Assembly: GCF_018397995.1 (NCBI RefSeq)
Contig: NZ_BBQH01000050.1
Location: forward strand, 1-43,680
Direction of reading: 5' to 3'
Length of the DNA stretch: 43,680 nucleotides
Source: Rhizomonospora bruguierae
GTDB lineage: Bacteria > Actinomycetota > Actinomycetes > Mycobacteriales > Micromonosporaceae
Shown: piece by piece, positions 32,651 through 40,960 of the stretch
Layout: each line of letters begins with the position of its first letter
How positions within the stretch are numbered: the first letter of the stretch is position 1
Position numbers and translations under genes: made by a program
Notes under the pieces: generated by a model
The model's input: only the letters and a program-made list of their open reading frames with translations
Database searches by the model: none
Told to the model about the DNA's origin: nothing

Positions 32651-33749
32651 GCCGCCGTCCCTCCCAGTGCCGCGCGGCACGCGCACCCGCACGAACCAGG
32701 CCCCGCCCGGCTCCCGCCATGGCCGCATCCGTCGAACCGCAGATATCGACAAGGGTTATGGCATGCGTGCCACGTGGTAGTTCCGCGTCGTCACGCACGC
32801 CGCACACCACGTATGCGTCCGTACCGCGCTCGCCGGCCTGCGTTAGGACGTGACCGGGAACCTTGCCGCGGCTGCTGGTCCGGTCGAACCTGCCCTCGCC
32901 GGTGATGACGACGTCTGCCCGATTCAATGCGGCCGGCAAACCGGCCAGCTCGGCGATGGCCGTGCTGCCCGGGCTGATTCGCGCTCCCCACACGGTGGCC
33001 AGGCCGTAGGCGGCGCCTCCCGCGGCGCCCGAACCCGGTCGGTCTGGGTCACCGCCAAGGATGTCGGCCAATCTGCGCAGTCCCGCTTCCAGCGCCGCCA
33101 TCTCGGCCGGTCCGGCCCCCTTCTGCGGACCGAAGGTGGTCGCCGCCCCGGCGCCGCCCAGCAGCGGCGCCGCCACGTCGACCAGCAGTTCCACGCCACC
33201 GTCCGGGGCGGAAACGAGCGCGCCGATGTCAATCTGGTCGAGCCGCGCCAGCGACCCGCCCCCGTCCGGCAGCACGGCACCCCAACCATCGAGGAACTGG
33301 ACGCCCAGCGCAGATAGCGCCCCAGTTCCGCCGTCGGTGGAGCTCGACCCACCCAACGCGACGAGGCATCGGCGGGCTCCCGCCTCGACCATGTGCCGCA
33401 GCGTCTCGCCGAGTCCTCGCGACGTCGCCTGGAGTGGGGACGCCCTGGTCAGCAGGGGCAGGCCACTGGACGCCGCTATCTCCACCACGGCCGTACCGTC
33501 CGGCAGCAGCAGCGCGGACGTGCCACGCGGATCACCGAGCGGCCCGGCGACGGTCAGGCTCACCCGGCGGGCGCCCGGGACCAGTCGTTCGACGACATCG
33601 AGCGTGCCCTCGCCGCCGTCGGCGAGCGGGAGCTCCACGACCTCGTCCCGTGGTCGAACCGAACGCCAGCCACGCGCCAGCGCGTCGGCCACCTCGACCG
33701 CCGCGAGACTGCCCTTGAACGTGTCGGGGGCGACGACGACGGTCGCCAT
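32643..33749 (-). CDS. Glycerate kinase (GlxK/GarK family)
   Basis: 368 residues. It should phosphorylate D-glycerate, giving 2-phosphoglycerate in this family. The two-lobe GlxK fold is recognisable from VVVAPDTFKGSLAAVEVADALARG, PLADGGEGTLDVV, VALGGSSSTDGGTGALSALG, a central AATTFGPQKGAGPAEM and GEGRFDRTSSRGKVPGHVL. ATG 33749 overlaps the TAA of the dehydrogenase gene by one base. With the adjacent 2-hydroxyacid dehydrogenase it forms a hydroxypyruvate or tartronate semialdehyde to 2-phosphoglycerate module. Confidence 0.92.
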   Translation of the reverse strand: MATVVVAPDTFKGSLAAVEVADALARGWRSVRPRDEVVELPLADGGEGTLDVVERLVPGARRVSLTVAGPLGDPRGTSALLLPDGTAVVEIAASSGLPLLTRASPLQATSRGLGETLRHMVEAGARRCLVALGGSSSTDGGTGALSALGVQFLDGWGAVLPDGGGSLARLDQIDIGALVSAPDGGVELLVDVAAPLLGGAGAATTFGPQKGAGPAEMAALEAGLRRLADILGGDPDRPGSGAAGGAAYGLATVWGARISPGSTAIAELAGLPAALNRADVVITGEGRFDRTSSRGKVPGHVLTQAGERGTDAYVVCGVRDDAELPRGTHAITLVDICGSTDAAMAGAGRGLVRAGARAARHWEGRRHV

Positions 33750-34723
33750 TACCTCAGCCCCACCGGGCTCAGCGGGTCACCGCCACGCAGCACCGCCACC
33801 ACGTTCGCCACGGCCATCTCCGCCATGGCACGCCGGGTCGCCGCGTCCGCGCTCCCGACGTGGGGGGTGAGGACCACGTTCGCCAGCTTGAGCAGTCCCG
33901 GGTGAGGGTCGGGCTCGTGCTCGAAGACGTCCAGGCCCGCGGCCCGGATCGCGCCGGTCTCCAGTGCCCGCACCAGAGCGGACTCGTCAACGATGGCGCC
34001 GCGAGCGGTATTCACCAGTGCGGCCGACCGCTTCATCGACTCCAGCTCTCGGGCCCCGATGAGGTGCCGCGTCCGCTCGTTCAGCGGGCAGTGCAGGGAG
34101 ACCACGTCGGACCGGCGAAGCAGCTCGGGCAGCTCCACCACGTTGACGTCCTTCGCCCCGTACGCACCCCGGCCGGGGGACGCGAGAATCCGCATTCCGA
34201 ACGCGCGGGCGCGTCTGGCCGTGGCTCGTCCGATGCGGCCATAGCCCACGATGCCCAGCGTGCTGCCGGCCAGCGCCTCGCCGACGAAGAAGTCCGGGGC
34301 CCACGCCCAGGGTTCCTGGCTCCGGACGAACGCGTCGGCCTCGACGATGCGCCGCTGTACAGCGAGCAGTAGGCCCATCGTCAGATCGGCGGTGGCCTCG
34401 GTGAGGACGTCAGGTGTATTGGTGACGATCACCCCGCGGGCATGGGCCGCGGCCAGGTCGATGTTGTCGGTGCCCACGGCCACGTTCGCGACGACCCGCA
34501 GGCTCGGACCGGCGGCGTCGAGTACCTCGGCATCGATCCGCTCCGTCAACGAAACCACCATCGCGCAGGCACCACGAACGCTATCCAGGAGAAGGCCGCG
34601 CGGAGTAGGGCCGCCAGAGTCGTCGTAGCTGACGACGGATGGACCAAGCATCGACAGCCGTTCCATCAGGCCACCGGCAAGCCGTCGACTCAGGTAGATA
34701 TGCACTGGTGCCAATTCATTCAC
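33749..34723 (-). CDS. D-2-hydroxyacid dehydrogenase (glyoxylate/hydroxypyruvate reductase type)
   Basis: 324 residues. NAD(P) binding GIVGYGRIGRATARRARAFG, with the catalytic Arg in NTARGAIVDESALV, Glu in DVFEHEPDPHPG and His in VLTPHVGSADA. Probably reduces hydroxypyruvate or glyoxylate; the exact acid cannot be fixed. The start is uncertain: GTG 34723, TTG 34714 (AGAGGTG six bases before it) and GTG 34753 are in frame. The conserved sequence begins at VHIYLSRRL, favouring one of the shorter forms. It lies 58 bases behind the ferredoxin reductase gene and overlaps glycerate kinase by one base. Confidence 0.88.
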   Translation of the reverse strand: MNELAPVHIYLSRRLAGGLMERLSMLGPSVVSYDDSGGPTPRGLLLDSVRGACAMVVSLTERIDAEVLDAAGPSLRVVANVAVGTDNIDLAAAHARGVIVTNTPDVLTEATADLTMGLLLAVQRRIVEADAFVRSQEPWAWAPDFFVGEALAGSTLGIVGYGRIGRATARRARAFGMRILASPGRGAYGAKDVNVVELPELLRRSDVVSLHCPLNERTRHLIGARELESMKRSAALVNTARGAIVDESALVRALETGAIRAAGLDVFEHEPDPHPGLLKLANVVLTPHVGSADAATRRAMAEMAVANVVAVLRGGDPLSPVGLR

Positions 34724-34781
34724 CTCTGTCGTCCGATGGTCTGGTTGAGGCACGACGGATTGGTCGGTGGAGGAGCCCGCA

Positions 34782-35987
34782 TCAGTCAGCGGTCAGCACC
34801 CGTGACCTGATGTCCTTGCGCGCCCGTACGGCGCGGGCCGGCCAGTTGACGGCGAGGGCACCCACCAGCGAGCCTCGCTGGTCGCGATAGGTGATGGCCC
34901 ACCGGTTCTCGTCTTGAAGGCTGCGTTCCATCTCGCCCTCGCATCCGGCTGGACGGACCCCGACGAACTGGACCAGCATGGCTCCCTGGCTGCTCCAGAA
35001 GTACGGAACGGCCCGGTACGGCGTTCGAGAATGCGCCTCGCCCGCGAGCTCACACGTGAGATTCGCCGCCGCCGCCGTCGCCTGGTCTATCGCGTTCGTC
35101 CAGTGCTCGACCCGCATCGGACTGCCATAGGCCAGGTTCAGCCATCGGCACGCGTCGCCGGCCGCGTAGACGCCGTCGATCGCGGTGCGGCAGAACTCGT
35201 CCGCCTCGATACCGTCCGAACTCAGCACCGCGGTGCCGGCCAACCAGGCCACGTCAGGGGCAGCGCCGATCCCCACCAGCGCCAGGTCAGCGTCTATCCG
35301 GCTGCCGTCGTTAAGCGTGACCGTGGTCAGCTTGTCCAGACCTTCGAACGACGCGACGACGCGGCCGCCGACGAACTTGACGCCCGCCTTCCGTAGATGT
35401 CTGAGGAGAAGGTCGGCCGCCTGCCTACCGAGCAGGACCTGGAACGGCATCTCCTGGATGTCCACCACGGTCACGTCCAGGCCGAGCCCCGCCGCGAGCA
35501 CCGCCGCCTCGACGCCGATGAAGCCGCCCCCTACGACGATCATTCGTCTGCCCGCCGACAGCAGGCTCCGGATCGCCACGGCATCGTCCAACGTGCGCAA
35601 ATAGCGCACTCCCGCAAGTTCGGTGCCCGGGCAGGACAGCCGACGGGGCGAGGCCCCCGGACACAGCACCGCGCCGTCGAATGGGAGGCGGAGGCCACCA
35701 TCCGCGTGCAGAACCCGTTCGGCCGGGTCCAGCCGTTCGACCCGCACACCGGACAGGTACTCCACGCCGAGGGTGTCGAGATCTTCCGAACTCAACAGGG
35801 TGATGTCGGCGGCCACCGACTCGTCCAGCAGGAAGTCCTTCGATAACGGTGGCCGGTCATAGGGCAGCCCGGCCTCCCCTCCGACGAGGGTGAGGTGGCC
35901 GTTGAAGCCACTCGACCGCATCGACTGGATGGCACGGACACCGGCGACCCCGGCACCAACGACGACCACCGTTTGGAGGCTGTTCAT
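34782..35987 (-). CDS. FAD-dependent ferredoxin reductase
   Basis: 401 residues, glutathione-reductase type. FAD motif VVVVGAGVAGVRAI at 7-20, NAD motif MIVVGGGFIGVEAA from about 149, and YAAGDACRW before the C-terminal interface domain (REHWTNAIDQ-like, then YFWSSQGAMLVQFVG). It passes electrons from NAD(P)H to the ferredoxin encoded just upstream. ATG 35987 overlaps the ferredoxin stop (ATGA). Confidence 0.92.
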   Translation of the reverse strand: MNSLQTVVVVGAGVAGVRAIQSMRSSGFNGHLTLVGGEAGLPYDRPPLSKDFLLDESVAADITLLSSEDLDTLGVEYLSGVRVERLDPAERVLHADGGLRLPFDGAVLCPGASPRRLSCPGTELAGVRYLRTLDDAVAIRSLLSAGRRMIVVGGGFIGVEAAVLAAGLGLDVTVVDIQEMPFQVLLGRQAADLLLRHLRKAGVKFVGGRVVASFEGLDKLTTVTLNDGSRIDADLALVGIGAAPDVAWLAGTAVLSSDGIEADEFCRTAIDGVYAAGDACRWLNLAYGSPMRVEHWTNAIDQATAAAANLTCELAGEAHSRTPYRAVPYFWSSQGAMLVQFVGVRPAGCEGEMERSLQDENRWAITYRDQRGSLVGALAVNWPARAVRARKDIRSRVLTAD

Positions 35988-36184
35988 GTCCGGTTGATCC
36001 GAAGCGCGTTCGTGGGGCAGCTGCGGACCGCCGCGTCGAGCTGCCGCTCAGCCACGGTTTGCGCGGCTTCCTCATCGACCAGTACGACCCCGTCCTCGTC
36101 GTTCAGGTCGAAGACTTCCGACAGGGCTGCGACGCAGTTGCCGTAACCGAAGCAGCGGGTACGGTCCACCACAATACGAATCAT
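35984..36184 (-). CDS. [3Fe-4S] ferredoxin
   Basis: 66 residues. Three cysteines fit a [3Fe-4S] centre: Cys11 and Cys17 in CFGYGNC and Cys56 in SCPTNAL. The position of a fourth cluster ligand is Tyr14. It carries electrons from the FAD reductase to the oxygenase. Dioxygenases of actinobacteria that attack phthalate or polycyclic aromatics often use such ferredoxins rather than Rieske ones. ATG 36184 with GAGGAAG 4 bases upstream; 15 bases after the beta-subunit gene. Confidence 0.9.
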   Translation of the reverse strand: MIRIVVDRTRCFGYGNCVAALSEVFDLNDEDGVVLVDEEAAQTVAERQLDAAVRSCPTNALRINRT

Positions 36185-36199
36185 TGGCCTTCCTCGGGC

Positions 36200-36703
36200 T
36201 CATAGCATGAAGGTGAGATTGCCCTGCGGCATTTCCCGGTTGAGCAACAACACCTTCTTCATCGCAATGAGTGGGTTGCCATTCACGATGCGGACCGTGT
36301 AGTGAACCTGACCAGCCAACACATTCACGACGCCGAGCCCGACCTGGCTGAAATCGCCAACCCGGATCTCATGAATGATCTGGTTGGTCCGCACCAGGTA
36401 CTCACCCGACTCCTGCTTAACCGACTCCACATTAGACACCAAATGCATCGTTCGCGATCGGGGGGACTGGGCGGGGAACGGGATGTCCAACAGGTGCCGC
36501 ACCCGCTCCTCGCGGCGAAGCGGCCAGTCGTAGATGATGGACACCGACTCGTCAACCGGCGCATTCTCGTCAATCGGCACCCAGTAGATCCCGTCGTCGG
36601 TAAACAGCGTCAACCACTCGTCGAGTTCGAGGTCGTCCAACAGCCGCGCCTCGCGGTAGACCAGCGCCTCCGCCTGCCGGCGTCCGAACACCAGGTTGGT
36701 CAT
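36200..36703 (-). CDS. Aromatic-ring-hydroxylating dioxygenase, beta subunit
   Basis: 167 residues, cystatin-like fold of the small subunit. Family features are EALVYREARLLDDLELDEWLTLFTDDGIYWVPI, DDES-like DESVSIIYDWPLRREERVRHL and RTMHLVSNVE. It has no cofactor and stabilises the alpha3-beta3 oxygenase. ATG 36703 has AGGAGGAGC upstream and overlaps the alpha stop (ATGA), so the subunits are made together. Confidence 0.93.
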   Translation of the reverse strand: MTNLVFGRRQAEALVYREARLLDDLELDEWLTLFTDDGIYWVPIDENAPVDESVSIIYDWPLRREERVRHLLDIPFPAQSPRSRTMHLVSNVESVKQESGEYLVRTNQIIHEIRVGDFSQVGLGVVNVLAGQVHYTVRIVNGNPLIAMKKVLLLNREMPQGNLTFML

Positions 36704-38007
36704 GACTGCTCCTCCTGGGACTCCATCCGCCGCATCCATTCCAGCCAGAACGACCGCTGTGGGACCTCACCGCCCGGCTGACCCGACCAGTCCCCACCGC
36801 CCTCGTCCCGCTCGGCGTGGAGCCCGCGCTCGAGGATCAGCCAGTCAACCGCGGTCGCGCTGAGTCCCTGCTGGTTCACCGCGAAGACCTCGGTGTCGTC
36901 GGGCTGGCCGTAGCCGGCGGCGCCGTAGAAGCGTTCCTGGCTGCGCAGCCAACCTCGATTGATCTCCTCGTCGACACCCACGAGGTCGTAGGGGTAGACG
37001 GTGACCTCGGTCAGGTTCGCCGACAGCGGGCGCCACACCCGGATTTGGTGGTGGATGAGGCCGAGGTTCGGGAAGATGCTGGCAGTACTCCGCCCGGCGA
37101 TCATTTTGAGCCGTTCCTCGCCGTAGGCGTCCAGCAGTTCCCGGTAGTACGCCCCGTGCTTACCTTCGAGCCAGGGCACCAGGTCGGCTACCGGCCGGGC
37201 GGTCAGGCCGTGCCCGTTGGGCGTGCCGTAGTTGCGACCGCGAGACCGGACCCGGCGTACGTCGGCTGGGCTGTCGTTGCCCGCGTGCACCCCGAAGTCA
37301 CCCGTCGCGTCCTGGTACTGCCGTTGCAGGTGAGTGAACCCCTCATGCACGAACGAAAAGTGGTAACCGTCCACAATGTTCTCGGCCTGGAACTTCCAGT
37401 TCCCGGGGTACCGGGCGACGATCGGCTTCGAGCGGAGCTGGATCTGCCCGACCGGGGAGGCGTCCAGTTTGTTGTCGATGATCCAGGCGGCACGCCCGAG
37501 GTACTCGACGAGCGGCTTGACATCGGGGTTGAGACTCGCAAACACCATGCCCCGGTAGCTTTCAACCCGGGGTACCCGGACCAGTCCCTCGGGCCGGTCG
37601 AAGTCGCTGTCGTACCCGGCGTCGCCACCGGCGAGGCTCATCCCGACCAGCTTGCCGTCGTTGCCATACATCCAGCCGTGATAGGGACACCGGAACAGAT
37701 TGGCGCTCCCCCGCTGTTCGCGACAGACAGCGGCACCCCGGTGTACACAGCGGTTCAACAGGACGTGGATCTGGCGGTCGTCGTCGCGCGAGATGATCAC
37801 GGGTTGGAGCCCGATGTGACTCGTCTTGTAGTTCCCCGGCTCGGAGATTTCGCTCTCGTGGGCCACGAAGACCCAGTTGGACTCGAACACCCGCTTCATC
37901 TCGCGCGCGAACACCACCGGGTCGACGTAGGCGGCCGTGCGGACGCGGAACCGCTTCGGCCCAGTCCAGACCAGCCCGGGGTCTGCTGCTTCGTTGGACT
38001 CAGTCAC
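36700..38007 (-). CDS. Aromatic-ring-hydroxylating dioxygenase, alpha subunit
   Basis: 435 residues. The Rieske [2Fe-2S] centre is Cys87, His89, Cys107 and His110 (NRCVHRGAAVC, FRCPYHGWMYG). The mononuclear iron site begins at IVDGYHFSFVHEGF with His216 and His221 and the bridging Asp213. It inserts O2 into an aromatic ring using electrons from the ferredoxin. The substrate-pocket sequence is not diagnostic to me; benzoate-, phthalate- or salicylate-type acids are all possible. ATG 38007 follows GAGGAG. It lies 42 bases after the small unknown protein gene. Confidence 0.93.
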   Translation of the reverse strand: MTESNEAADPGLVWTGPKRFRVRTAAYVDPVVFAREMKRVFESNWVFVAHESEISEPGNYKTSHIGLQPVIISRDDDRQIHVLLNRCVHRGAAVCREQRGSANLFRCPYHGWMYGNDGKLVGMSLAGGDAGYDSDFDRPEGLVRVPRVESYRGMVFASLNPDVKPLVEYLGRAAWIIDNKLDASPVGQIQLRSKPIVARYPGNWKFQAENIVDGYHFSFVHEGFTHLQRQYQDATGDFGVHAGNDSPADVRRVRSRGRNYGTPNGHGLTARPVADLVPWLEGKHGAYYRELLDAYGEERLKMIAGRSTASIFPNLGLIHHQIRVWRPLSANLTEVTVYPYDLVGVDEEINRGWLRSQERFYGAAGYGQPDDTEVFAVNQQGLSATAVDWLILERGLHAERDEGGGDWSGQPGGEVPQRSFWLEWMRRMESQEEQS

Positions 38008-38049
38008 TCCTCAACTCCTCGTCCGCTCACTGTCCACGGATCGGGCCGG

Positions 38050-38355
38050 TCAGCCCGAGATTCCCTCGATCTGCATCTCGTCATCGCCGACCATGCCGTC
38101 GAAGTCCTCGCCCCTCGCGCGCTGCCCGAAGGTGCCCGCATACGACGGGTCGGCCAGCGCTCTGATCTCGTCGCGGCTCATCCGCGTGATCGCCTCAAGT
38201 TCCAGCGGATCCAGCACCACCGACCGCCCGCGTCGCAGGTCACTGATCCGCAGTAGTGCGGGGTCGTCCCCGACCCGCTCGACGAGGACGGTGGCGAACT
38301 CGTTGCTGGCGGTCAGTCCACGTGCCGTCCCAACCGATTGCGGGTGATGGGACAT
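38050..38355 (-). CDS. Small protein of the dioxygenase operon, unknown function
   Basis: 101 residues, soluble and acidic at its end (GEDFDGMVGDDEMQIEGISG). A short antiparallel-looking part (NEFATVLVERVGDDPALLRISDLRRGRSVVLDPLELEAIT in pieces) is followed by MSRDEIRALADPSYAG. I do not recognise the family. ATG 38355 has GGAGG upstream. Being the first gene behind the IclR box and just before the oxygenase subunits, it is likely a dioxygenase-associated protein (assembly, stability or substrate handling), which is inferred from position only. Confidence 0.72.
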   Translation of the reverse strand: MSHHPQSVGTARGLTASNEFATVLVERVGDDPALLRISDLRRGRSVVLDPLELEAITRMSRDEIRALADPSYAGTFGQRARGEDFDGMVGDDEMQIEGISG

Positions 38356-38463
38356 GGTGGGCCTCCTTCGACGATCGACGTTCGCGACCAGGTCACAGCC
38401 GGGGCGGGCGATTCGCTCGGGGGTCGAACGCGGCAGCGGGTGCTATCCGCCTGTCGACTATCC

Positions 38464-38480
38464 ATTCCGTATTACGGAAT
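38464..38480. promoter_or_regulatory. Probable IclR box before the dioxygenase operon
   Basis: ATTCCGTA-T-TACGGAAT is a perfect 17-bp palindrome, 109 bases upstream of the first gene. IclR-family regulators bind such short G/C-flanked palindromes. The regulator gene itself lies 430 bases further on and points away. Confidence 0.7.
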
Positions 38481-38699
38481 ATATGGCGGGCACCTGAGAG
38501 TGTCAAGCAGTCCTCCGGCCGATCGCCGCCACGGTGGCCAGCCCGCCATCCCGACCACGAGCATGGCGCTCATTCCCGAAGCCTTACGGCGATCCGCGCA
38601 ACCCGCCTACGGCGAACAAGCGCCGGCGGACCCCTCGTACCGCACGCCTCCCCCACCGCCCTCCGCACCCGGAGGTCCTCCTGCAATGCGGTACTGTGT

Positions 38700-38712
38700 T
38701 TCGCATGGCGAA
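38700..38712. promoter_or_regulatory. Palindrome upstream of the IclR gene
   Basis: TTCGC-ATG-GCGAA, 13 bp, about 200 bases before the iclR-type start. It resembles the two IclR boxes in size but not in all bases, so autoregulation is only a possibility. Confidence 0.3.
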
Positions 38713-38913
38713 CATTGCGTGGCAGCCGCCTGGTCAGACTTACCAAGGTGACGCCTCGGCCTCAGCCAGCCGGCGGGGCGGGGTGACGCACCTTATCGAC
38801 GCAGGGCGTTACGGAAGGCAGGATGGGCGGGTGCACATTCCTCCTACCGCTCGCATCAGGTCCGTCACGACCACGGAGGCCCAAACTCGGTATCTGATGC
38901 TCCGAGGCCGCCG

Positions 38914-39702
38914 ATGAGCGAGCAGAACGAATCGCGGCCGGCAGTGCAGTCCCTGGACCGCGCCTTCCAGATCCTGCGGACGTTCGACCTGGACCACCCC
39001 GCCCGAGGCGTCTCGGAGATCGCTCGGATCGTAGGACTCACGCCGAGCACGACGCACCGGCTGTTGACCAGCCTCCAGGAGAACAACCTCGTACGGCGCA
39101 CCGAGGATGGTCGCCAGTTCACGCTCGGCTCCGAGCTCATGAGGCTGGCCCAGGTTGCCCGAAACACGGTCAAGCTGACAGATTTGGCCCGGCCGATCCT
39201 CACCTGGCTGCGGGACCAGACCGAGGAAACCGCGGCATTGCACATCATCGATCCCACTCCGGGCAGGATCGTCATCGATCAGATCGAGAGCCTCCAGCCG
39301 CTGCGGCGCACCTATACCGACCTGGGCGAGCTGATCCCCCTCCACCAGGGGGCCGCCGGCAAGGTTCTCCTCGCGCACGCCTCGGAGGGCTTGATCGAGC
39401 TAACCCTCTCCCGGCCGTTGGAGAAGGTCACCTCCCGCACTCTGACCGACCCGGTCGCGCTGCGGGAACGGCTCGTGTCCGTACACAAGAAGGGCTACTC
39501 GCTGTCGGTCGAGGAACGCATCGTCGGAGTGTGTACCGCCGCCGTACCGGTGATGGACCACACCGGCACGGTGAACACCGCCATCAGCATCAGCGGTCCC
39601 GCGAGTCGCGTCGATCGGGCCCGGATGATGAGCTTCCTGCCGTACCTGCGCTCCGGGGCGGATGACCTGTCCCGGGAGCTGGGGGCACGCCGCAAGCCCT
39701 AA
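38914..39702 (+). CDS. IclR-family transcriptional regulator
   Basis: 262 residues. The N-terminal winged helix is SLDRAFQILRTFDLDHPARGVSEIARIVGLTPSTTHRLLTSLQENNLVRR in pieces. The effector domain shows PLRRTYTDLGELIPLHQGAAGKVLLAH and SVEERIVGVCTAAVPVMDHTGTV, the classical IclR ligand region. ATG 38914 has CGAGG about 6 bases upstream. It converges with the aldolase operon, 3 bases apart. Probably the local regulator of the dioxygenase and transporter operons, by matching palindromes. Whether it activates or represses is not visible. Confidence 0.92.
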   Translation: MSEQNESRPAVQSLDRAFQILRTFDLDHPARGVSEIARIVGLTPSTTHRLLTSLQENNLVRRTEDGRQFTLGSELMRLAQVARNTVKLTDLARPILTWLRDQTEETAALHIIDPTPGRIVIDQIESLQPLRRTYTDLGELIPLHQGAAGKVLLAHASEGLIELTLSRPLEKVTSRTLTDPVALRERLVSVHKKGYSLSVEERIVGVCTAAVPVMDHTGTVNTAISISGPASRVDRARMMSFLPYLRSGADDLSRELGARRKP

Positions 39703-39705
39703 CCT

Positions 39706-40500
39706 CTACATGTAACCGCTGAGCAGGTCACCGCCGCTCACTCCGCCGCCGACGGCGCGCCAACTCGCCGTCGCCGAGCCCAGGATCGCCGCGGTGTCCT
39801 TCCAGACGGTGGCGAACCGGTAGCCGGCCGCTATCTGGGCGATCCCGTCGCGCTCGTTGTCGCATTGGATGCCGGCCGGTGTTCCCACCCCGTTGGTCAC
39901 CTCGGCCACCGTTCTCAACCCGGCCCGGTGCTCGGGTTCCGGACGCTTGAGCCCTGGCGGCAACCCCATAGCGACAGCAAGATCGGCGGGACCGACATAG
40001 ACCGCGTCCACGCCGTCCACGGCGCAGATCTGCTCCAGGTTAGCGATACCGGTCGGCGTCTCTATCATCACGATGCACAAAGCGTCACCGAGCAACGCCG
40101 GGTCCCGGGTTCTGTGTAGCCGGGCCGCCCGGATCGGACCATAGCTGCGCACGCCCCGCGGAGCGTAACGGCATGCGCGGGCTACGGCCTCGGCCTGTTC
40201 GGCGGTCTCCACCATCGGGACCACGACGCCGTTGGCCCCCGCGTCCAGCACCTTGCCGATGGCCGCCTGGTCCGAGCTGGGCACCCGGACCAGGACGTCG
40301 CTTCGCGACGTTCGCAGGCTGACCAGCGCGCCCAGGACATCGGCGTAGTCGAAGAAGCCGTGCTGGGAATCGAGACACACGTAGTCCCAACCGATCTCGC
40401 CCACCAGCTCGGTCATGGTGATGGACGGAATGGTCAGCCAGGCACCGAAAGCGGGTTGACCAACGGCCCACTTCTGCCTCAGGGCACTTTGGATGGTCAT
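39706..40500 (-). CDS. HpcH/HpaI-family class II aldolase
   Basis: 264 residues. Metal-dependent aldolase that splits 4-hydroxy-2-oxo acids to pyruvate and an aldehyde; relatives include HpaI (aromatic route) and GarL (5-keto-4-deoxyglucarate, giving tartronate semialdehyde). Catalytic residues are His47 (LDSQHGFFDY), Arg72 (VRVPSSD), Glu147 (MIETPTGIANLEQI) and Asp173 (VGPADLAVAMG). ATG 40500 overlaps the GlcG-type gene stop (ATGA). The GarL reading fits a glycerate kinase and reductase in the neighbouring operon. Confidence 0.9.
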   Translation of the reverse strand: MTIQSALRQKWAVGQPAFGAWLTIPSITMTELVGEIGWDYVCLDSQHGFFDYADVLGALVSLRTSRSDVLVRVPSSDQAAIGKVLDAGANGVVVPMVETAEQAEAVARACRYAPRGVRSYGPIRAARLHRTRDPALLGDALCIVMIETPTGIANLEQICAVDGVDAVYVGPADLAVAMGLPPGLKRPEPEHRAGLRTVAEVTNGVGTPAGIQCDNERDGIAQIAAGYRFATVWKDTAAILGSATASWRAVGGGVSGGDLLSGYM

Positions 40501-40940
40501 TCGTTCTCGCCACCCTCCTCGGTCCGCAGCAGCAAGTGGAGTTCGTCCGCCAGCGCTCGCCCTAGCCGGTGATCGACTTCCTTTGACGCGCCTGCAACCG
40601 CTACCCCCCACTGTCCTCGCGGGGTTTCGACCACGAAACCGCCGTCTCCGATAACGAACGGCAGGGCGGCCGCGGCCACGAACGACTGGAACGCGATCGG
40701 ATTGCTGTTCGCCTTGGCAACTGTGTGCTCAGTGTCGCGGCCGAACATCACGGCGCACCGGGCCTTGCCCGTCGCCGTGACGCTGGTGACGAGTTTCGCC
40801 AAGGGGTCGCGCAGGAACGCGACCTGGTGTCCGCCAGCGTCGACCACGCTCAGGGCGACCGGGTTCCCACCCTCGCGGGCGCGCATCAAGGTACGCCCCA
40901 TGGCATGCATCAGCTGATCGAGTTTCTTGTCGGAAAGCAA
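40497..40940 (-). CDS. GlcG/HbpS-family protein
   Basis: 147 residues. The family fold shows in MHAMGRTLMRAREGGNPVALSVVDAGGHQVAFLRDPLAK, TGKARCAVMFGRDT and a Gly-rich core FVIGDGGFVVETPRGQWGVAVAGAS. HbpS binds haem and GlcG lies in glycolate operons; for most members, including those in catabolic operons, the function is unclear. It is translationally coupled to the aldolase. TTG or ATG near 40940 starts the protein (MLSDKK). Confidence 0.88.
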   Translation of the reverse strand: MLSDKKLDQLMHAMGRTLMRAREGGNPVALSVVDAGGHQVAFLRDPLAKLVTSVTATGKARCAVMFGRDTEHTVAKANSNPIAFQSFVAAAALPFVIGDGGFVVETPRGQWGVAVAGASKEVDHRLGRALADELHLLLRTEEGGENE

Positions 40941-40960
40941 GATCTCTACCCTTCAGAGAA

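Larger units (their letters stand above)
38356..38913. other. Regulatory intergenic region between the dioxygenase operon and the IclR gene
   Basis: About 560 bases. Apart from the palindromes at 38464-38480 and 38700-38712 I see no gene. Open frames here lack coding bias and have no RBS. The AT-richer stretch near 38460-38490 (ATATAT beside the palindrome) is probably the promoter of the leftward operon. Confidence 0.6.
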
